In this document: positions 33,175-44,355 of the stretch, in pieces | Layout: every line of letters begins with the position of its first letter | How positions within the stretch are numbered: position 1 is the first letter of the stretch | Assembly (NCBI RefSeq): GCF_019279795.1 | Contig: NC_056747.1 | Span: forward strand, 1,005,388,157 to 1,005,452,156 | DNA from: Protopterus annectens | Lineage: Eukaryota; Chordata; Ceratodontiformes; Protopteridae | Direction: 5' to 3' | Length of the DNA: 64,000 nucleotides | Notes under the pieces: model-generated | Database searches by the model: none | The model's input: the letters and a program-made list of their open reading frames with translations, nothing else | What the model was told of the DNA's origin: nothing | Translations under genes and position numbers: made by a program

Positions 33175-34984
33175 CTTTCCTCTGCCATTTCCAAGCACTT
33201 ATCTTTTGGCAGCCCCCTTGGGGGGAGAACTAGCACTTCATGCTCAAAATTGGCAGTTAATAACCCAGGACAAGTGGGTATTAAACATAGTATCCCAGGG
33301 GTACAGATTTCATTTCCATACTTTGCCAATTCCAAATGGATGGCCAGATCTGCCACAAAACCAGTGGGCAGAGGCCCAGAAACAAGTCATGTCCCTCATG
33401 GATATGGGGGCTATTCAACCAGTACCAGAAAAGGAAAAAGGACAAGGTTTTAATTCAGGACTTTTACTGGTACCCAGAAAAGACAAATCATGGCGTCCAA
33501 TACTGGACTTATCGATTCTGAATACGTTCCTGGACATCCCAAAATTCAAAATGCTGACTTAACAACAGCTACTGCCTATGCTAGGCAAGAATGACTGGTT
33601 GGTAGAGGCATACCTGCATATCCCAATAAGGGAATCTTGCAGAAGATACCTCCTCTTCAAAGCAGGTTTTTTGCATTACCAATTCTCTGCACTGCCCTTT
33701 GGCTTATCTACTGTGCCCAGGGTCTTTACAAAGTGCCTGGCACCAGTGATTGCATTCTGCAGACAAAGAAACATTCAGATTTATCCTTGTCTGGACGATT
33801 GTCTCATTCAGGCAGAGGACAAGGACACTCTTCTTCAACATCTGGCGTTTGTAAAAGGTCTTCTAGCATGCCTAAGGTACACCATAAACAAAAAGAAATC
33901 ACAACTGGTACCATCTCAAATAATTACATTCCTGGGTGCAAGCTTGAATACAACTGCCCAGATGGCTTACCTCACACCAGACAAACAAATGCAATTGACA
34001 ACATACTTAACAAATGGCAACAAAAACCCAGTTATCTGCAAGACAAATTCTGCAGGCTTTGGGGTTCAAGGCATCCTGCATTCTACTAATTATGCGAGAC
34101 TGCATATGAGGACACTTCAGTGGTACCTAAAAAGCTTATGGAGTCAACATTGTCACAGCCTGGAAACAATGATTACTCTCATTTCCTGCCTAGAACAGGA
34201 GTTTCTTTGGTGGGCAGAGACATGTCACCAAAACAAGGGACTGTCATTCACTGTACCCCCCTGCAACCCAAACCCTAACTACAGAAGCATCAGACTATGT
34301 TTGAGGGGCCCACCTGGCAGGGAGATGCATTCAGGGCAAATGGAGCCCAAACCAAATGCATCTACAAATCAACCAGAAAGAAGTGCTAGCTGTTCAGAAT
34401 GCTCTGACAGCCTCCAAGGGATTACTAAATCCAGGACAACTACTGATAAAGATGGACAACACCACAATTATGTGGTACATAAGCAGGGGGGGGGTACCCA
34501 TTCCTACCCCCTTTGCAGACTAGCCATGGCCTTGTGGAACACAGCCTTGACTTACCAAATACATCTTCAAACTCAGTTCCTACCAGGAAAGCAAAATACT
34601 CTGGCAGATAACCTTAGCAGAAATCTTATGGTCCCACACGAATGGAAACTGGATCCACAAATCTTCAGCATGTTAACACAGAAATGGGGGAGCCCAGACA
34701 TAGATCTATTTGTCTCTCCCCAAAACTATCAGTTGGAGAAATTCTGCACAAGAACTCCTCAAAAAAAGCATGGAAAGGTGTTGCTCTATCCTTCAGCTGG
34801 AAAACCCATCAGTCTATGCCTTTCCCCCACTGCCTGTACTCTCCAAGGTCTTACTAAAAGTCAGACAGGAAAAACCAAAAATGATTCTAATTGCTCCGGA
34901 CTGGCCTCGCCAACACTGGTACCTGCTTCCAAGGAATATGTCACACCTTCCTCCATGGTACTTGCCTCAAACACCTCAAAACCG

Positions 34985-37077
34985 AGGTGGAATCCTTCAA
35001 AGTCCCCGGGCCTGTGGAAAATACGGCCCAGACGTCTGGTGGACCCCAGCCATAAACAAACTATACAATAGAAGGAAGAAGCTACTACATGATAGAGTAA
35101 AATCTCAAAATGGGGAGGCATCTCTGATCAGTATTAGCAAAAAACTACGGTCACTCATAAAATCGGCTAAGGCCAGCTTTGAGAGAAAAATTGCACAGGA
35201 CACTAAGGGTAATCACAAGGCTTTCTTTAGTTATGTTAGGAACCTGGGTGGGAATTCCCAGATATGCTCAGAATTAGTCCAAAATGACAAAAAAAAAAAC
35301 ACCAAACCCACAGACATTGCCAACATCCTAGCTGACAGGTTCAGCGCAACCCCCCCCCTCCCACCAAAAGGGCAAATATCTATCCCCAGCAGAATGCTGC
35401 CCCCCTGACATCTCAGATGCTTAGGTAAGAGCCGCCCTCTTCAAAGCAAAAAACACAGCATCAGTTTGACCAGACGGTGTCCCGGGCTGCATCCTACATT
35501 AACTCCAAGAAGAGCAAAACCCAAACATAAAACTGCTGTTCAATCTCAGTCTTACTACAGGATATGTACCCAGAGTGTGGCGTACAGCAACAGTGGTCCC
35601 TCTCCACAAAGGTGGTGCCTCAACGGATCCTGGAAACTATCGCTCCATAAGCCTGACTAGCTTGGTCTGCAAAGCTATGGAAAGGATCATCATGGACCTC
35701 ATAAATAAAGATATTGGGGACCTACAGACACTGGATTCTACCCATTTTGGCTTTAAGGGCAGATCCTGCCTCTTAAAACCTGGTCGATTTCTTAGAAACA
35801 GTCACCAAGGCCATTGACTAGGGGAAGGTGGTCTACACAGCCTACCTGGACCTTGCAAAAGCCTTCGATACAGTACCCCACACTGGCATTACAGATAAGC
35901 TCACCAGCTTAAATATAAACCCCTATGTCACTAGATGGGTTGCAAACTGGCTCAAGGACAGAACCCACATGGTTAGAATTGCTGGAGCCATGTCAAACTC
36001 CAAACCAGTTACAAGTGGCGTCCCACAAGGCTCAGTCCTGGGACCTCTCTTGTTCGGTATATATTTCTCGGAGGTACAGGTCAACACGGAAGGACTGTGG
36101 TTGACCAAGTTTGCAGATGACTGCAAACTAGGCGCCATAATCAACTCTCCAGCCGACACAAGCATCCTACAAAAGGGCCTCATAGAAACAGACAACTGGT
36201 GCCAGAGCCATGGCCTCAAGCTAAACACCAAAAAGTGTATAGTCATCCCCTTTGGCAAAAACAAAGTGCCCACAAATTACCACATAGGTGGTAATCCATT
36301 AAGTACGGAAGAAGTAATTGGGGACCTGGGGACCCAAGTTGATAGCAATCTCTCATTTGAAAACCACGTGGCCAAAGTGGTTAGAAAAACATTTTATATA
36401 GCCCACCTAATCATGAAGGGATTCACATCTAGATCAGGGGAGGTCATCGTGCCTCTTTACTCATCCCTCATCAGGCCCATAATTGAGTACAATGCCCCTT
36501 TTGGGATGTACCTTACCAGACACCTGCAGCAACTGGAAAAACCCCAAAAGTACCTCACCAAGAGAATCAAAGGGCTCAAACAGATGCCATATGCTGCTCG
36601 GTTAAAGAAACTCCAGCTCTACTCAGTGGCATACCACCTGCTCAGAGGCTATCTGTGCCTGACGTATAAAGCCATGTCCAACCTGGAATTAATGGACATG
36701 CGGCACCTCAGAAAATCCAAATCTCATTGAGCTACGCGCTCGAGAGACTTGAACCTCAGCACTGAAATAAATAGGACATGCTGGAGGGACAGATTCATAA
36801 CCCAGAGGCTCCCTTCACTCTGGAATAAAATCCCAGTCCAGTTTAGGCAGAGTCCCTCATTTCCTCTCTTCAAGAGGAATCTTGATGAGTGGATGGGAGA
36901 TCATAGGTTTACCCCAGGTATCACTTCTGTGTCACTGTTAGATAGAGTCACAGTATACTAACCTCGAAAAAGGGCATAGCAAAATTCATTTAAAATGGGT
37001 GGCGACAGCCAAACACACTCTGGCTAGGCTTATAAATGCCCTAGGGCAGATAGCCTAGTATGCATCTATGAATCTAT
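34985..37077 (+). mobile_element. CR1-like LINE 3, inserted in DIRS copy E
   Basis: A 5'-truncated CR1-like LINE of about 2.1 kb, same family and orientation as LINE 1. It starts shortly before the INKLYNRRKKLL linker (35045) and runs through RT to the C-terminal WNKIPVQF block (36820). The 3' tail is CTATGAATCTATT. The DIRS sequence TTGTCTCAGCAGAACTATCA resumes at 37078. No convincing target duplication is visible. It is less decayed than LINE 1 but has frame breaks in the first part of RT. Confidence 0.87.
35828..36961 (+). pseudogene. CR1-like LINE 3: reverse transcriptase core and C-terminus
   Basis: An open frame of 300 residues (35828-36730) holds AYLDLAKAFDTVPHTG, GVPQGSVLGPLLFGIYF, the catalytic KFADDCKLGAII, GLKLNTKKCIVIPFGKNK and RPIIEYNAPFGMYL. 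A stop after SKSH interrupts it. The C-terminal block NLSTEINRTCWRDRF and LPSLWNKIPVQFR follows in the same frame to 36961. Upstream RT (35460-35820) is in other frames. The frame's first Met is internal. The FADD motif is intact. Confidence 0.87.
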
Positions 37078-37433
37078 TGTCTCAGCAGAACTATCAAATT
37101 CTGCACACTCCGCTCCAAACTCTGAATCTTGCAGCATGGCTAATTAACTAATTATTCAAACCACATCTCTCAGTAAACCTGTGATGAATGTCATTTTGGA
37201 AGCCAGAAGGCCTAGTACTAGAAAATCTTATACAGATAAATGGAAGAGATTCTGTGCTTGGATCCAAGCACAAGGAATAGACACAGCAAAGCCCAATATT
37301 CCTCAGATTTTACAATACTTAACTGAGATGCTTGACAAGGGCCTATCTTTTTCATCAATAAAAATCCATGCCTCTGCCATCTCATCTCATTACAACACAG
37401 AGCCTCCCCTCTTTTCTCATCCACTGCTAAAAC

Positions 37434-37992
37434 GGGTCCCCTTCACTACACCGACACGCCACAAAGCCGACACCCAAAACACAGAGACCAAAAGACCAAA
37501 AACACACAGTACCGACAACTCACAAAACCGAACACCATAATACCGACACCCAAAGCACCGACACACAAAACGTAAACTACACATTACACACAACTATATA
37601 TGCACTAACCTTAACCCAAACCTTAACCCTAAGGTCTGACACTACTGCACACTCACCCTACCCGCACCCTAACCCTAACTCACTTAACCCGCCCCTAAAA
37701 CTGCAGTTCGTCACTGTCACACACTTACCTTACCCGCACCCTAACCCTAAGTCCAACACTACTGCACACTCTCCTTTCCCGCACCCTAACCCTAAATCCC
37801 TCACTATCGCACACTTACCTGTCCGCTCCCTAACCCTAAATCCCTCACTATCGCACACTTACCGAGTCGCGCTCACACATTGCCCATGTTGGTGTTTCGG
37901 CTGTCGGGATTTCACCTTGTCGATAATCTGCTTCGTCGGTCTTTTGGTCTCTGTGTTGGCTTTGTGGTGCTTCTGTGTAGTGAAGGGGACCT
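37434..37992. mobile_element. TIR element 2: non-autonomous DNA transposon with CCCTAA-rich core
   Basis: This 559-bp insert in copy E is flanked by the 8-bp direct repeat GCTAAAAC (37426-37433 and 37993-38000). Its ends are inverted repeats: GGGTCCCCTTCACTACA on the left and, in reverse complement, AGGTCCCCTTCACTACA on the right. The match extends inward over CACAAAGCC and CAGAGACCAAAAGACC words. The core (about 37600-37860) is built of degenerate repeats with ACCCTAACCCTAA and CACTATCGCACACTTACC. No transposase is encoded. It shares end sequence, CCGACA words and duplication length with TIR element 1. Confidence 0.85.
37605..37862. repeat. Degenerate tandem repeat with CCCTAA units
   Basis: Repeats of about 55-60 bases contain CGCACCCTAACCCTAA followed by TCxxCACTATCGCACACTTACC. 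The CCCTAA units look telomere-like but are part of the TIR element core. Confidence 0.75.
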
Positions 37993-38781
37993 GCTAAAAC
38001 AGTATCTCAGAGGGGCCAGAAATTTAAGGCCTCCCAGGAGAGCACCAACCCGTGCATGGGACCTCAATTTTGTGCTGGAAAAACTCACCCTGCCTCCTTT
38101 TGAACCAGCAGCTACTGCGGATATAAAATTTCTTTCTTGGAAGACCGCTTTTCTTCTGGCAGTCACTTCAGGTAGAAGGGTTTCAGAACTACAGGCTCTC
38201 ATGGCAGTGGAGCCTTTCATTATTTTTTACCCAGACAGAGTGGCCCTCAGGACCAATCCTTCTTTTATGCCAAAGGTGTTATCCAGTGTTGTTCTTAACC
38301 AGACCATTCACCTGTCAACTTTTTTCCCAAATCCGCAGAACAAGGGGGAGCGGATTCTGCATTCATTGGATGTACACAGACAACTAAGATCCTACTTAAA
38401 CAGGACAAACTCTCTAAGAAAGTCTGAGCAACTACTGGTAGCATCTGCTGCAGGATCAGAGGGGAAGGCTATATCAAAGCAGACTATTTCTAAGTGGATA
38501 AGCCATTGCATTCGTTTCTGCTACTTTCACCCTGGTAAACTTGTGCCCAAGGGGATCAGATCCCATTCCACCAGGGCTGCCTCTACTTCAGCAGCTTTTC
38601 TCAGAGGAGTACCTACCAGAGACATTCTAGAAGCTGCTACTTGGAGCTCAGTTCATACGTTCCCAAAGGATTATCATTTGCCTCTCTCCTCTAAATCCAG
38701 GGCAGGCTTTGCCACTGCAGTCCTGCATGGCCTTATAGCTGCTCCTAATGCTGTTTAGTTCCATCCTCCCATTGATAGCTT

Positions 38782-38895
38782 TGGGATTCTACCCATATGT
38801 AATGACTGCAACAGTAAATCATGAAGAACATAGTACAGTTGTGTACACTTACCATGAATGTAGATGTTCAAGTGTATTCATTGTTGCAGTCCGGG
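38782..38895 (+). repeat. DIRS copy E: internal complementary region
   Basis: Left half complementary to the copy's left end, right half (AGTACAGTTGTGTACAC onward) complementary to its right end at 39220-39283. Confidence 0.85.
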
Positions 38896-39070
38896 TTACC
38901 CACCCGCCAGCCCCCTTTCTATACCATTTCTTTCCTTTACTATACTCAAAAGCTGTTGTGATGTATTCGCTTTTAGTTGAAGGTAAATTTTATGTTTCTA
39001 AGGTGCATTTATATATTTACAGTTTGCATATATATTTTTGCTCCCCATTTGGGAGGCACCTGACATCTGG

Positions 39071-39283
39071 GGCAAGAAAAACTGATTAAAATGGCGTCGG
39101 CTGCATGTTTTGTACCACTGACGACCTGACGTCATGGAAGAGGAGACAGCAACCGATGCAGGACCCAAGACTGTTATTCAGGCCGACTGAGGGCAACCTG
39201 CCAGCAGATCACCCAAATGTAATGACTGCAACGGTGAATACACTCGAACATCTACATTTATGGTAAGTGTACACAACTGTACT
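39071..39283 (+). repeat. DIRS copy E: right ITR
   Basis: Begins GGCAAGAAAAACTGATT, contains the CRE palindrome TGACGTCA (39127-39134) and ends CACAACTGTACT. It matches E's left ITR in reverse complement. Confidence 0.88.
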
Positions 39284-39297
39284 TTTCCATCCCTCAG

Positions 39298-40291
39298 TAA
39301 GCAAGTGTTGGATGTCATCTTGGAGGCAAGGAGGCCTAGTACTAGAAAATCTTATGTTGAAAAATGGAAAAGATTCTGTGCCTGGAACCAAACTCAAGGG
39401 ATGGCCACTGCAGCGCTCAATTTACCTCGGATTCTTCAATACTTAACTGAGATGCTTCAAAAAGGCCTTTCCTTCATCAAAATTCACGCCTCAGCCATTT
39501 CAGCTCATTATAACACAGAACCACCCCTCTTTTCTCACCCACTGCTCAAGCAGTTCCTCAGAGGGGCCAAAAACGCAAGACCACCCAGGAGCGCCCCAAC
39601 TCCAGCCTGGGACCTTATTTTTGTATTGGAAAAAAAACCTCTCTTCCCCCTTTTGAGCCAGCTGCAACTGCAGAGTTAAAATTCCTTTCTTGGAAAACAA
39701 CTTTCCTTTTAGCAATCAGTTCAGCAAGAAGGGTATCTGAATTACAGGCCCTTATGGCAGTGGAGCATTTATTCATCTTTTATGCGGACAGGGTGTCCCT
39801 CAGGACCAGTCCCTCTTTAATGCCCAAGGTGGTATCCAGTGTGGCTCTTAATCTGTCCATTCATTTGCCAACCTTCTTTTCTAATCCACAGAACAAAGGG
39901 GAATGGATACTGCACTGCTTAGATGTGCACAGACAACTTAGATTTTACTTGGACAGGACTAAAGCTCAAAGGAAATTTGATCAACTGCTGGTGGAATTTG
40001 CTGCAGGGGCAAGAGGGTAAGGCTATTTCAAAGCAAACCGTTTCTAAATGGATAGGCCATTGCATTCATTTCTGCTATAAGCATCATGGAAAATCTATCC
40101 CACAGGGGATTAGACCCCATTCAACCAGGGCTGTATCTACCTCTACAGCCTTTCTCAGAGGTGTCCCTACCAGAGACATCCTAGAAGCTGCTACTTTCAC
40201 CAAGCATTACCATTTGCCAATGTTCTCTAAATCCATAGCTGGCTTTGCCACTGCAGTCTTGCAGGGCCTTCTAGCTGGTCCTAATGCTGTC
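39298..40291 (+). pseudogene. DIRS copy F: tyrosine recombinase
   Basis: VLDVILEARRPSTRKSYVEK (39306), ARRVSELQALMAVE (39724), RPHSTRAVSTSTAF (40108) and KHYHLPMFSKSIAGFATAVL (40202) are visible in order. The ICR follows. Broken. Confidence 0.87.
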
Positions 40292-40321
40292 TACATTCCT
40301 CTTCCTATCCTTGGCTTTGGG

Positions 40322-40435
40322 AGTCTACCTAAATGTGATGACTGCAACAGTGAAACACGAAGAACATAGTACAGTTGTGTACACTTACAATAAATGTAGA
40401 TGTTAGAGTATATTGACTGCTGCAGTCCTGGTTAC
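40322..40435 (+). repeat. DIRS copy F: internal complementary region
   Basis: The left half ends GAAGAACATAGTACAG, and the right half contains TAAATGTAGATGTTAGAGTA. It has the usual back-to-back complement to both element ends. Confidence 0.83.
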
Positions 40436-40588
40436 CCTCCCTCCAGCCCCCTGACTTCTTTTGGCTATTCCTCTATTCTCCTCTACTATACTTAAAAGCT
40501 TTTTAGTGTATTTGCTTTTTTGTTGGAGGTACAACCTTGTATATGTATATTTAATTGTTTCCCATTAAGGGGGGCACCTGACATCTGG

Positions 40589-40801
40589 GGCAAGAAAAAC
40601 TTATGTAATGGCGTCTGCTGCATGCTTTATACCCCCTGACTACCTGACGTTACGGAAGATGAGACCGCAACCAACGTAGGACCCAAGACTTTGATAATCA
40701 GGCTGACTGAGGGCTACTTCAAGCAGATAACCCTGGTGTGATGACTGCAACAGTGAATACACTCCAACATCTACATTTATGGTAAGTGTACACAACTGTT
40801 C
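40589..40801 (+). repeat. DIRS copy F: right ITR
   Basis: Begins GGCAAGAAAAACTTATG and ends CACAACTGTTCT. Reverse complement of the left ITR of C (21597-21770), with shared diagnostic words not found in D or E. Confidence 0.87.
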
Positions 40802-41254
40802 TTTCTTCATGCTTGCCTGGCTGACCTTACTCTGATTACTTTTCTCCAGCTCATGCAGCCACTTTGCTAGCCAATCTTTTTTGTACCTTATCACTCCTCC
40901 CCGTACTGCACATATTTCCTAAATTCTCTATTATTCCTCCTCCTGTCACACCCCACCAGTAACACTAATCCTCCTCTGTCCATTTTATCTTCTCATTTCC
41001 CTAATTTCTCCTTTCATATCTTTCATCAATTTTAAGATGCGTTACTAATCTGTAAATTAACTTCAAAATTACCCCAGTTCGATCTCTTACCTGCAACCAT
41101 CATGCTTATAGATAGTAAATGGTTTTATTTTTCCGTTCAGTTTGCCAGTTTAATTTCTCTAGATTTTATGTTTAAAATGCTATGTTCATTTATGTGATTT
41201 TTAAATATTTCTCAAACACTTATATGGCTGTTTTTCACCCTGCAATTATAATGC

Positions 41255-41347
41255 ATTTTATGTGCAGCTTTTCTCCCCAGGCCTCCCCTGAAAATGAGTT
41301 TTACGCAGTCAGACATTTCTCAGTCAGCCAAGACAAATAATAAATAA
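41255..41347 (+). repeat. Dispersed-repeat 3' tail
   Basis: Reads GCAGCTTTTCTCCCCAGGCC, then CTGAAAATGAG, CAGTCAGACAT and an AAATAATAAATAAAT end. Same family as 19770-19870, 44790-44890 and 47078-47145. Confidence 0.65.
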
Positions 41348-42864
41348 ATTTGAAATTACTTAAGGAAGTTCGCATGGTCATTTAATGCAAGTGCTTCTCA
41401 AGTGGTAGAATGTCAGGTTTGTTGCAAAGACAGGACGGTAGGTATATGGTAGATATGCAGGGGTCCCAAATTGAGGAAAGGGTAGCCTTTGCCTAGTTAG
41501 AGTGCTAGCTAACCTTTCTTGCAGATACCAGAGAGAAGAGGAGGAGGGGATATGAGTAAAACTATCTGAATTGATGCGTAGTTCACAAAAGATGATAGAA
41601 TAATTTGCAAAGGAAATGCTGTGCAGTATTAACAGAAATTTATCACCGTCTCTTCTACTTGCTGTACTTGGTGTGTGTTGTCCTAATCTGAAGGAGCTCC
41701 TTAAACTGAAGTGCACAAAGTTAAGTAGCAAAGGAGAGCTAGTAGACCATTCCGAAGGAAAGTGTAGACTGGAAGACATTGTTACTGGAGGCTTGGCAGA
41801 TGGGAAGGCCACAGCAGAAATCCTCTAATAGTCCAAAGTTCCTTGGCATGGTCACCGGATTATTGGATCAGTATTACGACAGAAAGCAGCTGTGGATTGT
41901 GCCTTATAAGGAATGGAAAAATAGCTGTTGATTTAGGCAGTATGTGCTAACCTGTCCAGTAGGAAAACAAATGGGCAGACCCGGCAGAGAAATGCAGTCG
42001 TTATGTCCCATCATGTTTCACATTTCTTTGTAGATTCACCTCCTAAATATTGTTAAGTAGTGACTTTTAAGAACGTCATTAATTTGTTGGTATTCTTTTA
42101 GGGGGCCAACTAGAGAAGTGAATGCAGCCTTTTGGGAAATTAAGTATCCCCCCTTGAGAGAGAGGCTATTATCAGTTGTAGCTTCAGAATGCATACCAGA
42201 TATTTTTTGTCTTGGCAATTAATGTTTCGAGGCCCCTACCATTAAGGTGAGCCTTGTTAGCCGCCTTTCACATTTTCTCCTCTCTCTTTTTTTCATGTGC
42301 TTTCCAAACGTACATGTTGGAACGAATCTCTAAGAAAAGAGCCTGTTTTTTAAAGGCATTTCTACTAGTATAAAAATTCTCAATGTGCTCTTACTGCATT
42401 TTATCCATTGTAGATCTTCCTCTTTTGAAATCGGTTTTCCTTTTCTATCGGTTTCTCTCTCCATGTAGTCAGCTGCGTGAAGTGTAAAAATTAGTTACAG
42501 TTGTGGGAGCACTCACCTATGTTGGAAGTTGTAGGATAGGTTGGGTTTTCCCTTGGCATGCAGCCATCTGAATGTCCTGGACTGTGTGTTCTGTTTTATT
42601 TTTAATTTTTGAGGTAATCATGCCTAAAGTATGGCTTTCTGTCGGAATATTAGGCTGCTGAAGAAGATAGTTTGAGGCAGGATGTTGTAACTTCTTTTAT
42701 TGACAGAAGTACCCTGAAGAAGCATCAAGGGGTGGGAGGTCCCAGGCAAATGAATGCTGGAAGCCTCTGCTTGTGAAAAGTCAGTCTGTACAACTCTTGA
42801 CATACTGCAATAACTTGAAGATCTACTGCTCTAGTGAGTACAAAGAGAGCATTTTGTAAATAGG

Positions 42865-42867
<3 letters not shown>

Positions 42868-42948
<81 letters not shown>
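42868..42948. repeat. (GT)n microsatellite
   Basis: About 81 bases of uninterrupted GT dinucleotides, 330 bases upstream of the exon acceptor site. Confidence 0.98.
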
Positions 42949-42949
<1 letters not shown>

Positions 42950-43278
42950 CAGGGGCAGCAAAAAATGTATGGTCACTGTCGCATTTCTGCAGTGAGTCCA
43001 GAAAAATGTTGCCTTTGCATATTAATAGAAACATTTTCCTGTGAACATATGAATAACTGGCCAAAAATGAAGGCACAGTGTTGCTAATCTTAGTTGGAGC
43101 ATCGGAATGTGCTTATTTTATTTCACACTAGCATTCACCATGATGAAGCGAGCAGTGCCTCTGCTTGTTAGAAGTTCTGGTTGCTTTGCATGTTTTTTGC
43201 CTACCATTTCATTTTGTGTTTTTCTTTGTTTTGAATTCATTTCTCATTCGTGTTTTTTGTCTCATTTGTTTCCATCAG

Positions 43279-43383
43279 CAAATGCCCAGCACCCCGGGGT
43301 TTGTGGGGTACAATCCATACAGTCATCTGGCGTACAACAACTACAGGCTGGGAGGGAGCTCAGGCAGCAACAGCCGGGTCACG
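43279..43383 (+). CDS. SMARCE1: SMARCE1 coding exon (35 codons; exon 4 by human numbering)
   Basis: This is a single coding exon of SMARCE1 (BAF57), a DNA-binding HMG-box subunit of the SWI/SNF (BAF) chromatin-remodelling complex in the nucleus. It encodes 35 residues starting [17 protein letters not shown] and ending SNSRVT. These match the segment just N-terminal to the HMG box in vertebrate SMARCE1 (about residues 18-52 of the human protein), with only about three changes in the Gly/Ser part. The acceptor is a T-rich tract ending in TTTCCATCAG, and the donor is ACG/GTAGGA. Length is 105 bases, in phase at both ends, so skipping it keeps the frame; isoforms lacking this segment are known in mammals. 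Codons and splice sites are intact, so I take it as a live gene. The neighbouring exons lie outside the window or in sequence I could not recognise. Confidence 0.93.
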
Positions 43384-44328
43384 GTAGGAGAACTGACTGT
43401 TACATCACTGGGGCATAAATCAAGCTGAAACCAGTATTGAATTATTAGATATCTACGTGTACTGTATCCAGAGGCATGGTGTCTGCCACTTTGACTTGCA
43501 TGTTTGAAATTGTCATTACATTTTCATCCCTTTCATTATGTCGGGCTGCAGCAATTCAGAATACTATACAGCCCAAGTGGAAGCCAGTACATTTTACAAG
43601 CCATATACTTGTGCACTGCAGTAGTGTTTTTTTTTTTTTACTTTGGTCTGTTTGTCTTAGTAAATAGGGAAAGATTTTTTGAATTTGAATGTCAAATTGT
43701 GCGAGCAAATCCAAATGTAAAAGTAATTGGATTTGTGCATAACCAGTCAAACTGGTATTTATTTTTATTGAAACTGGTATTTATTTTTATTGAATTTTGT
43801 GTTATGCATACTTGTAAGATTCTTTTTGTAAAACTCCAATACAGTGGCCAGATAAAATTCTTCATACCTAGAACTTTTTTTTTATTTATTTTTTTTCGTC
43901 CCCCCCCCCCTTCCCCGTTTAGTATTGTCAGATTTGAGACAGTCATGTGACTATTGCATTCTGTATATATTTTTTTTCTTTTTCACAAGTTACAGAATTT
44001 GTTTGCCAGATTTTATCAGGCTTGAGTGCTGATTTGCCCAGGTTGTATAACTGTATAGAATTGTACTTACCATTTCATATATTTGTTTTCTGTTTTTGTA
44101 GGTTCCATATATTTTCTGTTTTTGTAGGTCTGCATTTCAGCATCTTTAACTGTGTGGTGGTTGTGTGTGTGTTTTTCATTTTTTTCCTATAGCATTATTT
44201 GTTCTAGATTTACTCTGACTGTCAAGTTAGTATGAACTTTGCTGTATTATAATCAGAATAGTTTTAGTATCCTATTTTGTTAACTTGTTGATATTAAAAT
44301 AGATTTTTATTAAGTGCGCTATTGATGT

Positions 44329-44355
44329 AAAAAAAAAAAAAAAAAAAAAAAAAAA
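44329..44355. repeat. Poly-A run (27 bases)
   Basis: Uninterrupted A run in the intron. No retrocopy sequence is recognisable upstream of it. Confidence 0.95.

Larger units (their letters stand above)
33175..37150 (+). pseudogene. DIRS copy E: RT-RNase H-methyltransferase region, split by a LINE
   Basis: RT parts include WVLNIVSQGYRFHFHTLP (33276), KFKMLT (33544), LPFGLSTVPRVFTKCLAPV (33700) and YPCLDDCLIQAEDKD (33783; YLDD consensus). RNase H parts follow near 34260-34620, and the methyltransferase-like end is near 34880. The CR1-like LINE at 34985-37077 lies within its last part. Broken. Confidence 0.85.
37178..38757 (+). pseudogene. DIRS copy E: tyrosine recombinase, split by TIR element 2
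   Basis: The N-terminal part (MNVILEARRPSTRKSYTDKW, 37184) reaches 37433, and the catalytic part resumes at 37993. Catalytic features are GRRVSELQALMAVE (38170; family consensus ARRVSELQ), RSHSTRAASTSAAF (38558) and a terminal block near 38680 (HLPLSSKSRAGFATAV). An ATG-started open frame beginning inside the TIR element at 37880 runs into the catalytic part by chance. Broken. Confidence 0.87.
31062..39283 (+). mobile_element. DIRS retrotransposon copy E, with two later insertions
   Basis: A full-length DIRS copy with all parts present. It is enlarged to 8.2 kb by a CR1-like LINE (34985-37077) and a TIR element (37434-37992). Without these it is about 5.6 kb. It follows D directly, and together they split C/F. 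E differs from D in many subfamily positions, so the pair is not a simple duplication. Apart from the insertions it carries about six to eight breaks. Confidence 0.92.
39284..40801 (+). mobile_element. DIRS copy C/F, second half (F)
   Basis: YR, ICR and right ITR of the element whose first half is C (21597-25541). It begins with the CCATCCCTCAGTAA sequence that, in copies H and J, directly follows the point where C stops. Its right ITR (40589-40801) shares C's diagnostic words. Broken, with a few breaks in this half. Confidence 0.9.
40802..43278 (+). other. SMARCE1: SMARCE1 intron upstream of the exon
   Basis: Intronic DNA leading to the exon at 43279. It holds a dispersed-repeat tail (41255-41347) and a GT microsatellite. 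I searched by eye for the preceding SMARCE1 coding exon (the short Pro-rich N terminus) and did not see it. Long open frames (for example minus strand 41378-41812) show no motif and I regard them as chance. Confidence 0.6.

Noticed and set aside
37600-37862. CCCTAA repeats as a telomere or chromosome-fusion relic.
   Set aside because: They are degenerate and lie wholly inside a transposon with target duplications.
42725-43087. His/Thr and Cys/Val repeat open frames.
   Set aside because: They come from the GT microsatellite.
43107-43418. A longer open frame overlapping the SMARCE1 exon.
   Set aside because: It is in another frame, runs through the intron and across the splice sites, and has no similarity.
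44329-44355. Poly-A run as the tail of a processed pseudogene.
   Set aside because: No coding similarity is recognisable upstream and no flanking duplication is seen.
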